This document shows, piece by piece, positions 35,101-43,785 of a stretch of 53,321 bases of DNA (position 1 is the stretch's first letter; every line of letters begins with the position of its first letter). The stretch comes from Bacillus sp. RO1. GTDB taxonomy: Bacteria > Bacillota > Bacilli > Bacillales > Bacillaceae_I. The notes beneath the pieces are model-generated. The model worked only from the letters and a program-made list of their open reading frames with translations. It had not been told where the DNA came from and did no database searches. The position numbers and the translations under genes are program-made. Location: contig NZ_JAAZWB010000072.1 of assembly GCF_012524115.1 (NCBI RefSeq), forward strand, positions 1-53,321, given 5' to 3'.

Positions 35101-35433
35101 TTAAATGAGGAGGAAGGCTTGTTAGAAGTTCGTATTCCATGGGCACTGCTCAATGTAAAGGATCCAAGTCAACGAGAAGTGATGGGGGATATGTGGACAG
35201 ATGATGGATTGAATAGCAGTGCATGGGTTGATGGAATCCGAATAGGTGCAATTGCCGTGTCAAATTCTGATGGAAAAGTTGTAGACAGTTTTCCAAAAAC
35301 AGTAAATGGAAAGAGCAGGAAGGAAGATTTCTTCTTATATGCATGGAATCCATGGGAAATACCAACTTATCATGAACGCTTGAAACAATCTTACTATAGA
35401 ATTCAGAAACTTTTTTCTGAAATGGAAGAATAG
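32191..35433 (+). CDS. Large membrane-anchored glycoside hydrolase (GH-A/GH2 TIM-barrel type)
   Basis: About 1080 aa. An N-terminal hydrophobic anchor (about 7-28) exposes the protein outside. Residues about 35-370 hold a region of unknown fold. A TIM barrel of the GH2/GH5 (clan A) type spans about 385-780, opening with FLIKGVNMGIAKPGTWPGE. GWVLGVEWDP has the candidate acid/base Glu547 and LLVAEFGIPSSRG the candidate nucleophile Glu697. From about 790, IIIDGDEDDWRAL and a beta-rich tail resemble CBM9-like sugar-binding domains. Similar Bacillus proteins are annotated only as putative glycosyl hydrolases, often near polysaccharide synthesis genes, which are absent here. Confidence 0.82.
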   Translation: MMEKKRMWLWSILIVFLFIGFCSPVIGWLLKPSTPLDVLIVDKTVPDDSYREHLGLTWLLNQQKIQKTDGSNYKLHSDYVGYDPVSDVANNVRAYPENKVHDVIYIADGYGVYQEDITTGNAQGQRSELIYGGMTSEDVDYIREAVFSHGTTLIGEFNTFGSPTPQEVKESFYQLYNLEWTGWIGRFFTELEGSEVPIWAKKNYLEQYGKEWDFSGKGMVFVHDSDKLLILTEEDMEKQHVMFEFTQNGKEHFNLQDRAAYHYWFDIIVPKEDNEVLASFSLSLTNEAEEKLIENGIPVKFPAVIHHVNPTHESYYFSGDFADQAELPSLYQAKGYTALKKWQSRNKDDLKSFYWRVYHPMMSEIMKQQKNKSTVKKELTANLVGESYIPGRAGSDYLQIQKDGKWEDFLIKGVNMGIAKPGTWPGETAISKQEYYRWFEQIGDMNANAIRIYTIHPPHFYEALAEYNRMAEKPIYLFHGIWINEEVFLESKDAFAEENVKDFKEEIQRTVDLIHGDAVLEERPGHAHGNYTADVSPYVLGWVLGVEWDPQVVLNTNRKHSGISEFNGKYLFTQGAQPFEVWLAEMMEYTIDYEQETYQWQRPMSFTNWVTTDLLDHPSEPSEEEDLVSVNPNLIFSQEEFEAGMFASYHIYPYYPDFLNFEKRYVEYIDHRGEKNNYAGYLQHMKEAHSMPLLVAEFGIPSSRGNTHNNIYGWNQGGHTEKEQGEILAHLYEDIVEEKMAGGLIFSWHDEWFKRTWNTMDFDNPDQRPYWKNVQTNEQMFGMLTFEPGETQKIIIDGDEDDWRALNQKLVYSPSSIIKEMQVTHDEGFVYVKLKADKFKEHELSLLFNVMNNQGQSKVVPGSDYITEGIDFLLQVENGKKARMLVDSYYDSFYYMYGHKLGMVEKQQYADQKDNGLFHPIRLTLNKELTYKDDKGEEQVVPFDSYETGILRSGTSNPNKENFDSLTDYYLNEEEGLLEVRIPWALLNVKDPSQREVMGDMWTDDGLNSSAWVDGIRIGAIAVSNSDGKVVDSFPKTVNGKSRKEDFFLYAWNPWEIPTYHERLKQSYYRIQKLFSEMEE

Positions 35434-35460
35434 GTTACACATATACCATGCAATAAATAG

Positions 35461-35493
35461 GAGTGGAGGAGGAAGTATGCCTCCACTTCTTTC
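35461..35493 (+). terminator. Terminator of the glycoside hydrolase gene
   Basis: GTGGAGG...CCTCCAC stem followed by TTCTTTC; the T tract is interrupted. Confidence 0.6.
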
Positions 35494-35555
35494 ATTTCTA
35501 GTTATCTATGAAACTAGATTACATAAATAGACAAAAAAAGTGAAACAACTAGTGA

Positions 35556-35864
35556 TCACCTTTCAAGGTAGATAGCAACCATTGGGGCTGCGATGGCTAA
35601 AACAGAAAGAATAATGAAAAATACCTTTCGTCCTTTTGGAGTGGAAAAGTATAATTGAACGAGAAGAAAATAAGTGAAGCTTGAAACTAGTAAAAAAATT
35701 GCAAACTCGTACAGCTGTTTGTCTTTCATTACTGCCTTTTCAGTTTGATAGAATCCCAAGTTTGGATCTATAGTTAATGGGTTAGTAACGGCCATGATAA
35801 TCATCCCTAAAAAGATTACTACGCCCAATAAATTCATTAAGCGCTTCATTGTGAGTTTTGCCAT
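35556..35864 (-). CDS. Small three-helix membrane protein
   Basis: A 102-aa protein with membrane segments at about 8-26, 52-70 and 80-98. AAGGAGCAAACTTC precedes the ATG. No family recognised. A 52-bp repeat array fills the space upstream of it. Confidence 0.7.
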   Translation of the reverse strand: MAKLTMKRLMNLLGVVIFLGMIIMAVTNPLTIDPNLGFYQTEKAVMKDKQLYEFAIFLLVSSFTYFLLVQLYFSTPKGRKVFFIILSVLAIAAPMVAIYLER

Positions 35865-35936
35865 GAAGTTTGCTCCTTGTAGAGTGTGTTTTTAGAGGGA
35901 AAAGTGAAAAAAGACAATTTTGGCCTGAAACTACAA

Positions 35937-36061
35937 CTCAAAGTGTCTTCATAAGGCGGATGTGGACATTATAGATTAGAATTTTAAGCTCAAAGTGTCT
36001 TCATTAGGACAATGAAGACACTTTTGCACTTAAGTTAAAGTTAAAAGTGTTTTCATAATAA
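35937..36061. repeat. Second array with 52-bp period
   Basis: CTCAAAGTGTCTTCAT starts at 35937 and again at 35989, and a diverged copy (TTAAAAGTGTTTTCAT) at 36041: exactly 52 bp apart each time. Read on the minus strand the core is ATGAAGACACTTTGAG, which aligns with ATGAGGACAAAGTTAG of the array at 21645. Between units 2 and 3, CAAAGTGTCTTCATT and AATGAAGACACTTTTG form a 15-bp inverted repeat (35991-36026). Confidence 0.75.
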
Positions 36062-36116
36062 TTCTATACGATGAAAAGGACAAAAAAGTTTCATAAAAAC
36101 GAAAATATCAACTACC

Positions 36117-36827
36117 TTACTGTTTCACATTCTGAACCTTCAACACTTCCACTACCATCCTACCGATTTGCTTCCCAAGCCGTAATCCTTCATCGTTATC
36201 TACTTTAAAGTGAACGCCTGCATACAAGCGAGACTGAGCGGAAGCATCTGTTGTAGCTTTAATCCGGGCTTGTTCCTGCGGGAAATAATAGGTCATTATT
36301 TCTTGAGCTGCTCCAGCTATGCTAGCGTGTGCAGACGGATAGGCTGGAAATCGTGGTGTATCAATAATTTTTCTGATGTTTCTCCCATATTGATTGGGAC
36401 GGGCAACATCCCATAAATATTTTAAATACCAGCAAACTACAAAAACGTCATTCATGGTTGCATGGAAAAATCCTTGCATGCGGGCACAATTTGGGGAGCC
36501 CATCGGATACTGCTCAGCAAAATCATACAGCATGGTTGAAAATCTTTCTGCAATCTCACCGGTAGCCCAATATTTTGCGCTTTGAATTTGTTGAGGAGTT
36601 AGGGTACTCATGGTTTGTTCGACAATTTGTAGTTCATTGTTCCAGTCTATAGATAAAGGATCTTTTATTTGCCAAGTAATTTCTTTTCCGAAAGGGTCTA
36701 GGAATCTATTGGCCCCCTCTCGCCTGATGAAAAACATCGGCCAAAAGCCGGCGTTTGGATTTCCAACTGGGGGAGTTTGCTCTCCTTGATATGGATATTG
36801 AGACCATCGCCTGTATTCTGTGCGCAT
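36117..36827 (-). CDS. Vanadium-dependent haloperoxidase/PAP2-family protein
   Basis: A 236-aa soluble PAP2-fold protein. All three oxyanion-binding motifs are present: KYLWDVARP (Kx6RP), YPSAHAS (PSGH variant with Ala) and SRLYAGVHFKVD (SRx5Hx3D). The same pocket binds vanadate in haloperoxidases and phosphate in acid phosphatases, so either activity is possible. No signal peptide or membrane helix. AAGGAG lies before the ATG. Confidence 0.88.
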   Translation of the reverse strand: MRTEYRRWSQYPYQGEQTPPVGNPNAGFWPMFFIRREGANRFLDPFGKEITWQIKDPLSIDWNNELQIVEQTMSTLTPQQIQSAKYWATGEIAERFSTMLYDFAEQYPMGSPNCARMQGFFHATMNDVFVVCWYLKYLWDVARPNQYGRNIRKIIDTPRFPAYPSAHASIAGAAQEIMTYYFPQEQARIKATTDASAQSRLYAGVHFKVDNDEGLRLGKQIGRMVVEVLKVQNVKQ

Positions 36828-36968
36828 TGTTTCAACTCCTTAGAAAGTTCTTCTAAGAATTTCTTTATGATTGTTGGATGAAATATATGTTAAAAAACAA
36901 TAAGTTCTTATGATGGAAGCATGCTAAAATAGGAAGAAATGTCTTAATTGAACAAAGGGGAGAGAAAA

Positions 36969-38264
36969 TTGAAAGATTATAAATTAACTTCGGAAGAGAT
37001 CGTCGCTTCCCCTGAAAAATTACAACCATTATATCGACGAACACTTTTTATTGTCGTTCTATCACAAGTGTTTGGAGGGGCAGGTCTGGCAGCAGGTATC
37101 ACAGTTGGAGCCTTGTTGGCTCAAGATATGCTTGGTACCAATGCATATTCTGGTGTTCCTGTTGCTTTATTGACACTTGGCTCAGCTGGAGCGGCTTATT
37201 TGATTGGGCGTGTTTCACAGCGGTTTGGACGAAGGGTTGGCCTGGCAGGCGGCTTTTTAACCGGAGGAATTAGTGCTCTAGGTGTGGTGCTTTCAGCTGT
37301 TACCGACAATGTGTGGTTGCTGTTTTTCTCCCTACTATTCTATGGGGCAGGTACAGCATCTAATCTTCAAGCAAGATATGCCGGAACAGACCTGGCATCT
37401 GCCAAACAACGAGGGAAAGCAATTAGTATTGCACTTGTTTCGACTACATTTGGGGCAGTAGCGGGGCCTAATTTAGTTGGTGTAATGGGAGATTTTGCAG
37501 TTTCCATAGGTGTCCCGTCATTAGCGGGGCCATTTATTTTAGGAGCAGCAGCATTTATTTTAGCTGGATTGATATTACTTGTTTTCATGAAACCTGACCC
37601 TTTACTGGTTTCTAAAGCATTGGAAAATGAAAAACGTTTGGATGCGGAGAACCTCCCCTTAATTGGTCCCAAAAAGAATAACCGAGGAATCATCGTCGGT
37701 GGCTCAGTAATGGTGTTGACTCAGATGGTGATGGTGGCAATCATGACGATGACACCCATCCATATGGGGCATCATGGACACGGCTTAGATGCTATTGGTC
37801 TTGTAATCGGGATTCATATTGGTGCCATGTATCTGCCTTCATTAGTTACCGGGGTTCTGGTTGATAAGGTCGGACGTACCACTATGGCTTCAGCAGCTGG
37901 TGTAACATTGCTCCTAGCGGGAATCGTTGCGGCGACTGCACCAGGTGATAGTTTATACGTACTGATTTTGGCATTGGCACTACTTGGACTAGGTTGGAAC
38001 TTCGGCTTGATAAGCGGCACGGCAACAATCGTGGATGCCACAACGCCTATAACACGCGCAAAGGTCCAAGGTTCCATGGATGTACTGGTTGCATTATCCG
38101 GGGCTACAGGTGGAATCATGTCAGGTATGATAGTAGCACAAACTAGTTATGCCATGCTTTCTATAGGTGGTGGTCTCTTATCTCTTTTATTATTACCTTT
38201 GATTATCTGGGCAAGTAGAGATAACGTAGCTCTCAAACAGGAGAAAAATAAAAAAACGGCGTAA
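36969..38264 (+). CDS. MFS transporter
   Basis: A 431-aa major facilitator with 12 predicted helices. The loop 2-3 motif is RVSQRFGRRVGLAGG and a second-half counterpart is VDKVGRTTMA; a His-rich segment (HMGHHGHG) lies just after the central loop. The N-terminal region LVVLSQVFGGAGLAAGITVG-like sequence fits drug or metabolite efflux families. TTG 36969 is chosen because AAAGGGGAGAG precedes it; an in-frame TTG at 36948 lies upstream of the ribosome site. Confidence 0.9.
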   Translation: MKDYKLTSEEIVASPEKLQPLYRRTLFIVVLSQVFGGAGLAAGITVGALLAQDMLGTNAYSGVPVALLTLGSAGAAYLIGRVSQRFGRRVGLAGGFLTGGISALGVVLSAVTDNVWLLFFSLLFYGAGTASNLQARYAGTDLASAKQRGKAISIALVSTTFGAVAGPNLVGVMGDFAVSIGVPSLAGPFILGAAAFILAGLILLVFMKPDPLLVSKALENEKRLDAENLPLIGPKKNNRGIIVGGSVMVLTQMVMVAIMTMTPIHMGHHGHGLDAIGLVIGIHIGAMYLPSLVTGVLVDKVGRTTMASAAGVTLLLAGIVAATAPGDSLYVLILALALLGLGWNFGLISGTATIVDATTPITRAKVQGSMDVLVALSGATGGIMSGMIVAQTSYAMLSIGGGLLSLLLLPLIIWASRDNVALKQEKNKKTA

Positions 38265-38293
38265 GCAGCAATCGTCTGCAAACGCCGTTTTTT
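38251..38293. terminator. Bidirectional terminator
   Basis: AAAAAACGGCG...CGCCGTTTTTT. The stem covers the end of the MFS gene and ends just before the stop of the convergent small gene. Confidence 0.9.
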
Positions 38294-38295
38294 CA

Positions 38296-38598
38296 TTATT
38301 TTCCTTTTGTCTTTGCTATTTCCTCAGACACAACAAAAGCTAAGTCATCATTCCCAAACATAGCTAATACCCCTAAAACCGTATCATTTGAAATATCCCC
38401 GGCCTCTTCTTTGGAAACTGTCAATTCCAAAGCTTGAGCAAGTGCGGGGTTATTTGCTTGATCAGGGTATGCTTTTGTATAAAGAGTAAATGGGTCTAAT
38501 TCATGGTTAATACACCATTGTGCAAAAACCAGTATCATCATATTCTCTTCTTTTTGGTAGTTTTGTATGATTGCTTGTTCCAAATCTTTTTTATCCAA
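38296..38598 (-). CDS. Small acidic hypothetical protein
   Basis: A 100-aa soluble, largely helical protein (DLEQAIIQNYQKEENMMILVFAQWCINH; DTVLGVLAMFGNDDLAFVVSE). TTG 38598 lies 10 bases after AAAGGAG; TTG 38607 is too close to it. No known domain recognised. Confidence 0.65.
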   Translation of the reverse strand: MDKKDLEQAIIQNYQKEENMMILVFAQWCINHELDPFTLYTKAYPDQANNPALAQALELTVSKEEAGDISNDTVLGVLAMFGNDDLAFVVSEEIAKTKGK

Positions 38599-38775
38599 TA
38601 TTTTCAAACTCCTTTAATTCTAGTATTCTCATTATAATCTAACTCGTCATTTGAACCAACTCGTTCTTTTTAGAGAAATAATTTGAAAAATTAGTAAAAA
38701 AGTTATGCTCTTTGTTATATAATAAGTAGATACATATAGGGAGATTTTACCTGATTTTATAGTTAGTGGGGTGGA

Positions 38776-39312
38776 ATGATGAAAATGGCAGTAGGTGATT
38801 TACTTTTCGTCAAAGGAAATTGCAATTTTAGTCCTTTTATCCGTTTTTTTCTAAAATCCGAATACACCCATGTAACCATAGCAGTGGATGAAGAGCAAAT
38901 TTGTGAAGTTGATTTGTATCGTAAAATGGAGATCATGAAAAATCCGTACAAAGAATACGACTTATATAGATTAAAAGTGAATTTGACGGATGACCAACAA
39001 GAAGAGCTGCTTCATTTTCTTCATAAAAAGCTATCTACCTCTAAAGGGTATGATTGGTGGCGGCTTATTTCATTATTTGTGAAACGTTATTTTCGTTGGA
39101 ATATCATTATTCATGAACAGGATCGTTATATCTGTTCCGAAATCATTGATAAGGCTTTTCAACATATTGGGATAGATCTTGTGGAGGATTTGGTGACAGG
39201 TGATGTAACGCCGATAGATATAATGAGGTCAAAACGGATTAAGTATATCACTTCCATATATAGAGTCAAAGATTCCTTGGCAGAAAAAGGAAGTGTAAAT
39301 AAAAGCGGATGA
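38776..39312 (+). CDS. Permuted papain-fold (YiiX/NlpC-P60-like) protein
   Basis: A protein of about 178 aa with the circularly permuted NlpC/P60 arrangement: the His comes first, in YTHVTIAVDE, and the Cys later, in YICSEIIDKAF. MAVGDLLFVKGN is the usual opening strand. No signal peptide, so a cytoplasmic role such as lipid or peptide amide cleavage is possible. ATG 38776, 38779 or 38785 may be used after GGGGTGG. Confidence 0.85.
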   Translation: MMKMAVGDLLFVKGNCNFSPFIRFFLKSEYTHVTIAVDEEQICEVDLYRKMEIMKNPYKEYDLYRLKVNLTDDQQEELLHFLHKKLSTSKGYDWWRLISLFVKRYFRWNIIIHEQDRYICSEIIDKAFQHIGIDLVEDLVTGDVTPIDIMRSKRIKYITSIYRVKDSLAEKGSVNKSG

Positions 39313-39324
39313 GATTAGTGGGAA

Positions 39325-39352
39325 GGTTGCCTAAATTGGGCAACCCTTTTCT
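39325..39352 (+). terminator. Terminator of the YiiX-like gene
   Basis: GGTTGCC...GGCAACC stem followed by CTTTTCTTT. Confidence 0.8.
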
Positions 39353-39461
39353 TTGCATAACAGTTCTTTTCACCTATAAAAAATAGATGGTAAAGAGTTG
39401 GGTATCGTCGTATATTTAATCTAGTTATGTGAAAATTTCGAATGGGATCTGAGGAGAACTT

Positions 39462-42400
39462 ATGATGAAAACCAAGCAGTTGGCACAATTAATGGAAGAG
39501 ACTAATTATCAAGCTGCACTCCAACTTTTTATAAGTACTTTTACTGAATATACGAAAAAGCCAAGATTATCAGCATTCCGCGAGGTTCTAGCGCTGACGG
39601 ATGAGGATCTGCGGCCGATTTTACAGGTGATGGACCTTGCTCTGATGGATGATGTTTCTGGAACGCTGATAAGAGCAAATTATCGAAAAAAGAAAACAGT
39701 AACATCCACGATATGGTATTGTGAGGAACTTATTGATGTTGGAGAATTTATCAATGCAGAGGAATTGTTATTACCTTTATTACAAGAAGACCTAACCAAA
39801 AAAGAAGAAGAGAAAATTGTCTATAACCTTGCTATTGCCTGTATCCGTATGCACCGTTATCAAGCTGCATATGAATATTTGAAGAAATGTGAAGAATTGA
39901 CTTCCAATTCTATGAAAACACGCTGGGGTTACTACTATCTCCAGAAAGGTGAGTGGGAGGAAGGTGTAAAGCATCTCCTTGAAGGGCTAAAGGATAAGAA
40001 AGACGGTGCGTATGCATATGGAATGTTAATCAGGCATTATATGCTTCAGGGCAATTGGGCGGAAGCGAAAGGGTATATCGACCTTGCAACGGAAAAATAT
40101 CCGGATTTTCCAAGGCTGAAAATGGAAAAATTGCGGTATCTTTATAAAATGAAAGAGTGGTCCGAGCTGAGGGTGGCAGTTAAGGAGCTTCAGGATGCTA
40201 CTCCTTTTCATAGCTATCAGACGGTTAACAGTTTGTGGGTGGCAGAGAGCTTGTACCATCAACATGATATTTCTGCTTTGCGAGATTTTCTTCAAAAGAA
40301 TGATACGATAGCTACCCAATCCCATTTTAGACATCTACCAGAAACAGTGAAAAGTGAATCCAAACTAATCAAGTATTACAAACCGACCCTTCAAAAAAGC
40401 AACTACTGTGTCCCAGCAAGTCTTGAGATGGTGTTTAGCATGTATAATCAACACGTTTCACAAGAGGAAGTGGCTGAGTCCATCTTTACTGTTTCAGGTT
40501 CTAGTATCTCTAAAGCTATTACCTTCTTAGAGAAGAGGGGATTTGATTGTAGATACTTTTATAGCAATGTGGAGCTCATCAAACAGATGTTACACTCAGG
40601 CATATCAGTCATAATGAGCTTGGAGTATCCTACATCTTCCCATGTACAGGTCGTGGTTGGATATGATGATAATCTACAGTGCCTGATCATTCAGGATCCG
40701 AACTTGCCAGATGTTGTCTATGTGGAATATGAAAAGTTTCAGGAAGAATTCAGCAATAGCCACGCGTTGGCAATTGCAGTCGTTCCATCACAAATGGCAG
40801 CTTCTCTCCATTTTTTAGATGAAAAAGAACATGAAATTGCTGCTAGGACACAAGTGCTCGGAGAAAATTGTTATGAAGACTTTTCCGAAGAGGACAAATC
40901 CTTTATTCGTGAAAACATAACAAACATAATTGTTGCTGCAAGTTTTTTGAAATTTCTGTCAAAACAAAACGAGGAAGAATTGCTGTCACAAGCTGCAGAA
41001 GCTGTTGAACAGTCCAATTTTGAAAGAGAATATAAATATCTTATTATCGCGATGGCATATGTTCGCTTAAAAAAATGGGGGAAGGCAGAGGAATACCTTT
41101 CAAATGTAAAACCTCATTATTACCAATCTGCCTACTGGTATTTAAAAGGAAGAATCCATTACGAGAAAAACGAACATGAAGAGGCAACACAATGCTTCCG
41201 AAAAGGTATCACTTTCGAAGCGGATGACTTTGTTCTGTGGTCCTACCTGGCGCTTTCCACTTCCTTTCAAGGCTTGGATGAACAGGCTCTTACTTACTCG
41301 ACGATTGCAATGGATATTAATGATTTGGATACATTCACCAGAATTAACCATGGAATGATTCTGTTTGATAATAAGTTTTATACAGAGGCTAGAGAACAAT
41401 TCAGTTCTGTCTTGAAGGAAGTAAAGTCGCATGGTCATGCTTGGTTTGAAAGAGCAAGATGTGACAAGGAACTAGAACGTTACCGTCATGCAGAAAGGGG
41501 ATTCAAGACAGCGATTTCTCTCGATCCGGAAATAGCCGTACCATATCGCGATCTTGCCCAGTTGTACGAATTTGTCTATATGCAACCGGAGAAAGTGGAA
41601 CCTCTTTTACAAAATGGAATAAAAGAAACCGATGAAGCGATTCTTCTACTTCTTGAGCTTGGTGACTTCTATGAGCGCCAGAAAGAGTATGAGAATGCAA
41701 GAGTTCTATACTTACGAGCAACAGAGAAGTACCCGGAGGATCCTTCTGGATGGGTAAATCTTGGTCATTTATTAAAAGAAGAAGAGAAATTCAGTGACGC
41801 CTACGCATGGCTAAATGAAAATTATGACAGATTTCAAGATGACAGTGAGTACTTGGTGAATGCAGGAAAATATATGTGGGAAGCTGCACTGGCAATGGAT
41901 GCGCCACAAGGACATTTAGAACAGGCATTGTCACTCTTGGAAAAAGGTATTGATTGCGCGCCTACAAACGTGGAAGATGCATTGGAACTCTATGTCAATC
42001 TGATTGAAGAGACTCCTTATATTACTAGAGGAATCACCTTCCTGCAAAACAAACACGAAGAAGATGTGGAAAATTATCTCTATCCTTCATATATGGGTTG
42101 TCTTTATGAGAGTAGCGGGTTGTGGTATCAAGCGAAGGAATGTTATGAATTGGGTCTTTCAAAAGCTTACAAACTACTTCCTCTATACCGTCTTGGGGAA
42201 ATTTTGGTTAAGCTAGGGGAAGATAAGCAAGCAAGAAAATGTTACAAAATGGTCCTTGAACTTGATTCGACTCACGTTCAGGCCCACCTTAATATTGCCG
42301 ATATCTGTCATCGACTAAACCATAAGGTACAAGAGCTTTTTCATATCCGTAAGGCGTTTGCTCTAAACCCGTATGCGGTAAATATTGAGTATTTCGCCTC

Positions 42401-43688
42401 TCTTTTAAAGGAAAATGAACTATTGGAACTAAAAGAGAAATTAGGTAGTCTTCTAAATGAAAGAAATGCTTCTTTTGTTTATGACAGCCTTGGTTATGTA
42501 TATGGAGTGTTGGGAGATTATAGGGCAGAAGAGGAGTATGTCTCAAAAGCCCTTGCTCTCGAACCAGAGGAGATCCCACTTCTTATGCATCGAATACAAA
42601 TCACCTTGCGAAAGAAGAAATTTGCAGAAGCCAAGAAAGAAATTCTACCATTACTATGTAAGGACATGGAAAACCGCAACTTGTATGAGCTGTTTGTAGA
42701 TATACATGTCAGTGCAGGTTCTATGCTAACTTTGGAAAAAGTCATAAATCGACTTAAACTTCCTGACCACGATAAGAGTAAAGTCAGCATGTACACAGCA
42801 GCGGCCTTTGACAAAGTGCTCATGGCGAGAAGGGAAAACGAAGAGTACGATTTGTCCGAACGAAATTGGTTCAAAAAGCTGAAGAATTTTGGCAAAGCGA
42901 GTGTGGACTTTGGTGTCCTGATCAGCCTTTACGAAAACGCGCTCAAGCATGATAGAGAAAATGTCACAGCGGTTTTCTGGCTGGCAGATGTTTACCTGCA
43001 ACTTGATATGAAAACGGACGCCATCAAGTCCTACGAAAAATTCCTAAAATACCATTGGGAACCTGATGTAGCCTACCAGCTAACCTCTACGATACTGGAG
43101 TTACTTGATGAAGAAGCGCCAGCGAAAAAACATCAACAATATTTAGTGCAAGCGAAAGAGCTGGTGGAAAGATGTCTGGCAGAAGAAGAAGCTTCTAGGT
43201 ATCTGTCGCAGTATGGTTATGTACTCAAGCTTCTCGGTGATATTGAGAAAGCAGAATCAACTTATCAACAAGTTATTGAACTTGAATCCGAGGATCCGGC
43301 TGCTTACTATCAATTGGCTCTCCTTTACAGAGAAACCAACCGCGTTATAGAAGCGAAGGAAACAATATGGAGAGCATTACAACTTGCTCCGGACGATACG
43401 CAGATTATGAATGAAGCTAGTATAGCCTTAAGATTAAATGGTGAATTTCATGCAGCATTAGAAATGGTAGATAAGGCATTAGAAATTGATTCTGAAGACG
43501 CTATGCTACTATATAATCGGGCATGTTATTTGTCTCTTTTAGGTAGATTCGAGGAGTCAGCTGCTCATTTGGCTGAATTATTCGAAGCAGATGAAGATGG
43601 GATTTTTATTGAAATGTCGTTGGATGATGAAGATCTGGAACCATTGAAAGAAGCAGGAATGTTCCCTTTGGAAGTGTCAGAACAATAG
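39462..43688 (+). CDS. Giant TPR protein with embedded C39-like peptidase domain
   Basis: A 1408-aa soluble protein. Residues about 80-290 and 510-1400 are tetratricopeptide repeats (for example AYWYLKGRIHYEKNEHEEAT and AEEYVSKALALEPEEIPLLM). Residues about 303-445 form a C39_2-like papain-fold peptidase: Cys316 in SNYCVPASLEM, His394 in SSHVQVVVGYDD and Asp412 in IIQDPN. The domain thus sits between two TPR solenoids. There is no signal peptide, membrane helix or ABC domain. GAGGAG precedes the ATG. No bacteriocin-like or protein-substrate partner gene adjoins it. It could process or sense a peptide bound by the TPR superhelix. Confidence 0.88.
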   Translation: MMKTKQLAQLMEETNYQAALQLFISTFTEYTKKPRLSAFREVLALTDEDLRPILQVMDLALMDDVSGTLIRANYRKKKTVTSTIWYCEELIDVGEFINAEELLLPLLQEDLTKKEEEKIVYNLAIACIRMHRYQAAYEYLKKCEELTSNSMKTRWGYYYLQKGEWEEGVKHLLEGLKDKKDGAYAYGMLIRHYMLQGNWAEAKGYIDLATEKYPDFPRLKMEKLRYLYKMKEWSELRVAVKELQDATPFHSYQTVNSLWVAESLYHQHDISALRDFLQKNDTIATQSHFRHLPETVKSESKLIKYYKPTLQKSNYCVPASLEMVFSMYNQHVSQEEVAESIFTVSGSSISKAITFLEKRGFDCRYFYSNVELIKQMLHSGISVIMSLEYPTSSHVQVVVGYDDNLQCLIIQDPNLPDVVYVEYEKFQEEFSNSHALAIAVVPSQMAASLHFLDEKEHEIAARTQVLGENCYEDFSEEDKSFIRENITNIIVAASFLKFLSKQNEEELLSQAAEAVEQSNFEREYKYLIIAMAYVRLKKWGKAEEYLSNVKPHYYQSAYWYLKGRIHYEKNEHEEATQCFRKGITFEADDFVLWSYLALSTSFQGLDEQALTYSTIAMDINDLDTFTRINHGMILFDNKFYTEAREQFSSVLKEVKSHGHAWFERARCDKELERYRHAERGFKTAISLDPEIAVPYRDLAQLYEFVYMQPEKVEPLLQNGIKETDEAILLLLELGDFYERQKEYENARVLYLRATEKYPEDPSGWVNLGHLLKEEEKFSDAYAWLNENYDRFQDDSEYLVNAGKYMWEAALAMDAPQGHLEQALSLLEKGIDCAPTNVEDALELYVNLIEETPYITRGITFLQNKHEEDVENYLYPSYMGCLYESSGLWYQAKECYELGLSKAYKLLPLYRLGEILVKLGEDKQARKCYKMVLELDSTHVQAHLNIADICHRLNHKVQELFHIRKAFALNPYAVNIEYFASLLKENELLELKEKLGSLLNERNASFVYDSLGYVYGVLGDYRAEEEYVSKALALEPEEIPLLMHRIQITLRKKKFAEAKKEILPLLCKDMENRNLYELFVDIHVSAGSMLTLEKVINRLKLPDHDKSKVSMYTAAAFDKVLMARRENEEYDLSERNWFKKLKNFGKASVDFGVLISLYENALKHDRENVTAVFWLADVYLQLDMKTDAIKSYEKFLKYHWEPDVAYQLTSTILELLDEEAPAKKHQQYLVQAKELVERCLAEEEASRYLSQYGYVLKLLGDIEKAESTYQQVIELESEDPAAYYQLALLYRETNRVIEAKETIWRALQLAPDDTQIMNEASIALRLNGEFHAALEMVDKALEIDSEDAMLLYNRACYLSLLGRFEESAAHLAELFEADEDGIFIEMSLDDEDLEPLKEAGMFPLEVSEQ

Positions 43689-43698
43689 TTTAGAGCAT

Positions 43699-43737
43699 AC
43701 AGGGGCAATGCACATGGTGCTTGTTCCTGTTTTGTTT
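43699..43737 (+). terminator. Terminator of the TPR-C39 gene
   Basis: ACAGG...GCAC atg GTGC...CCTGT, an imperfect stem with inner bulges, followed by TTTGTTT. Confidence 0.6.
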
Positions 43738-43785
43738 ACATGCTACTATCATTAAAATAAATGTAGTTATTTGATAGGAGGAAGC

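Noticed and set aside
42518-42895. 125-codon minus-strand ORF
   Set aside because: It lies wholly inside the TPR-C39 gene in another frame, is Ser-rich by mirror composition and has no ribosome site.
39462-43688. Bacteriocin-export system built on the C39 domain
   Set aside because: No ABC transporter domain, no membrane helices and no GG-leader precursor gene nearby.
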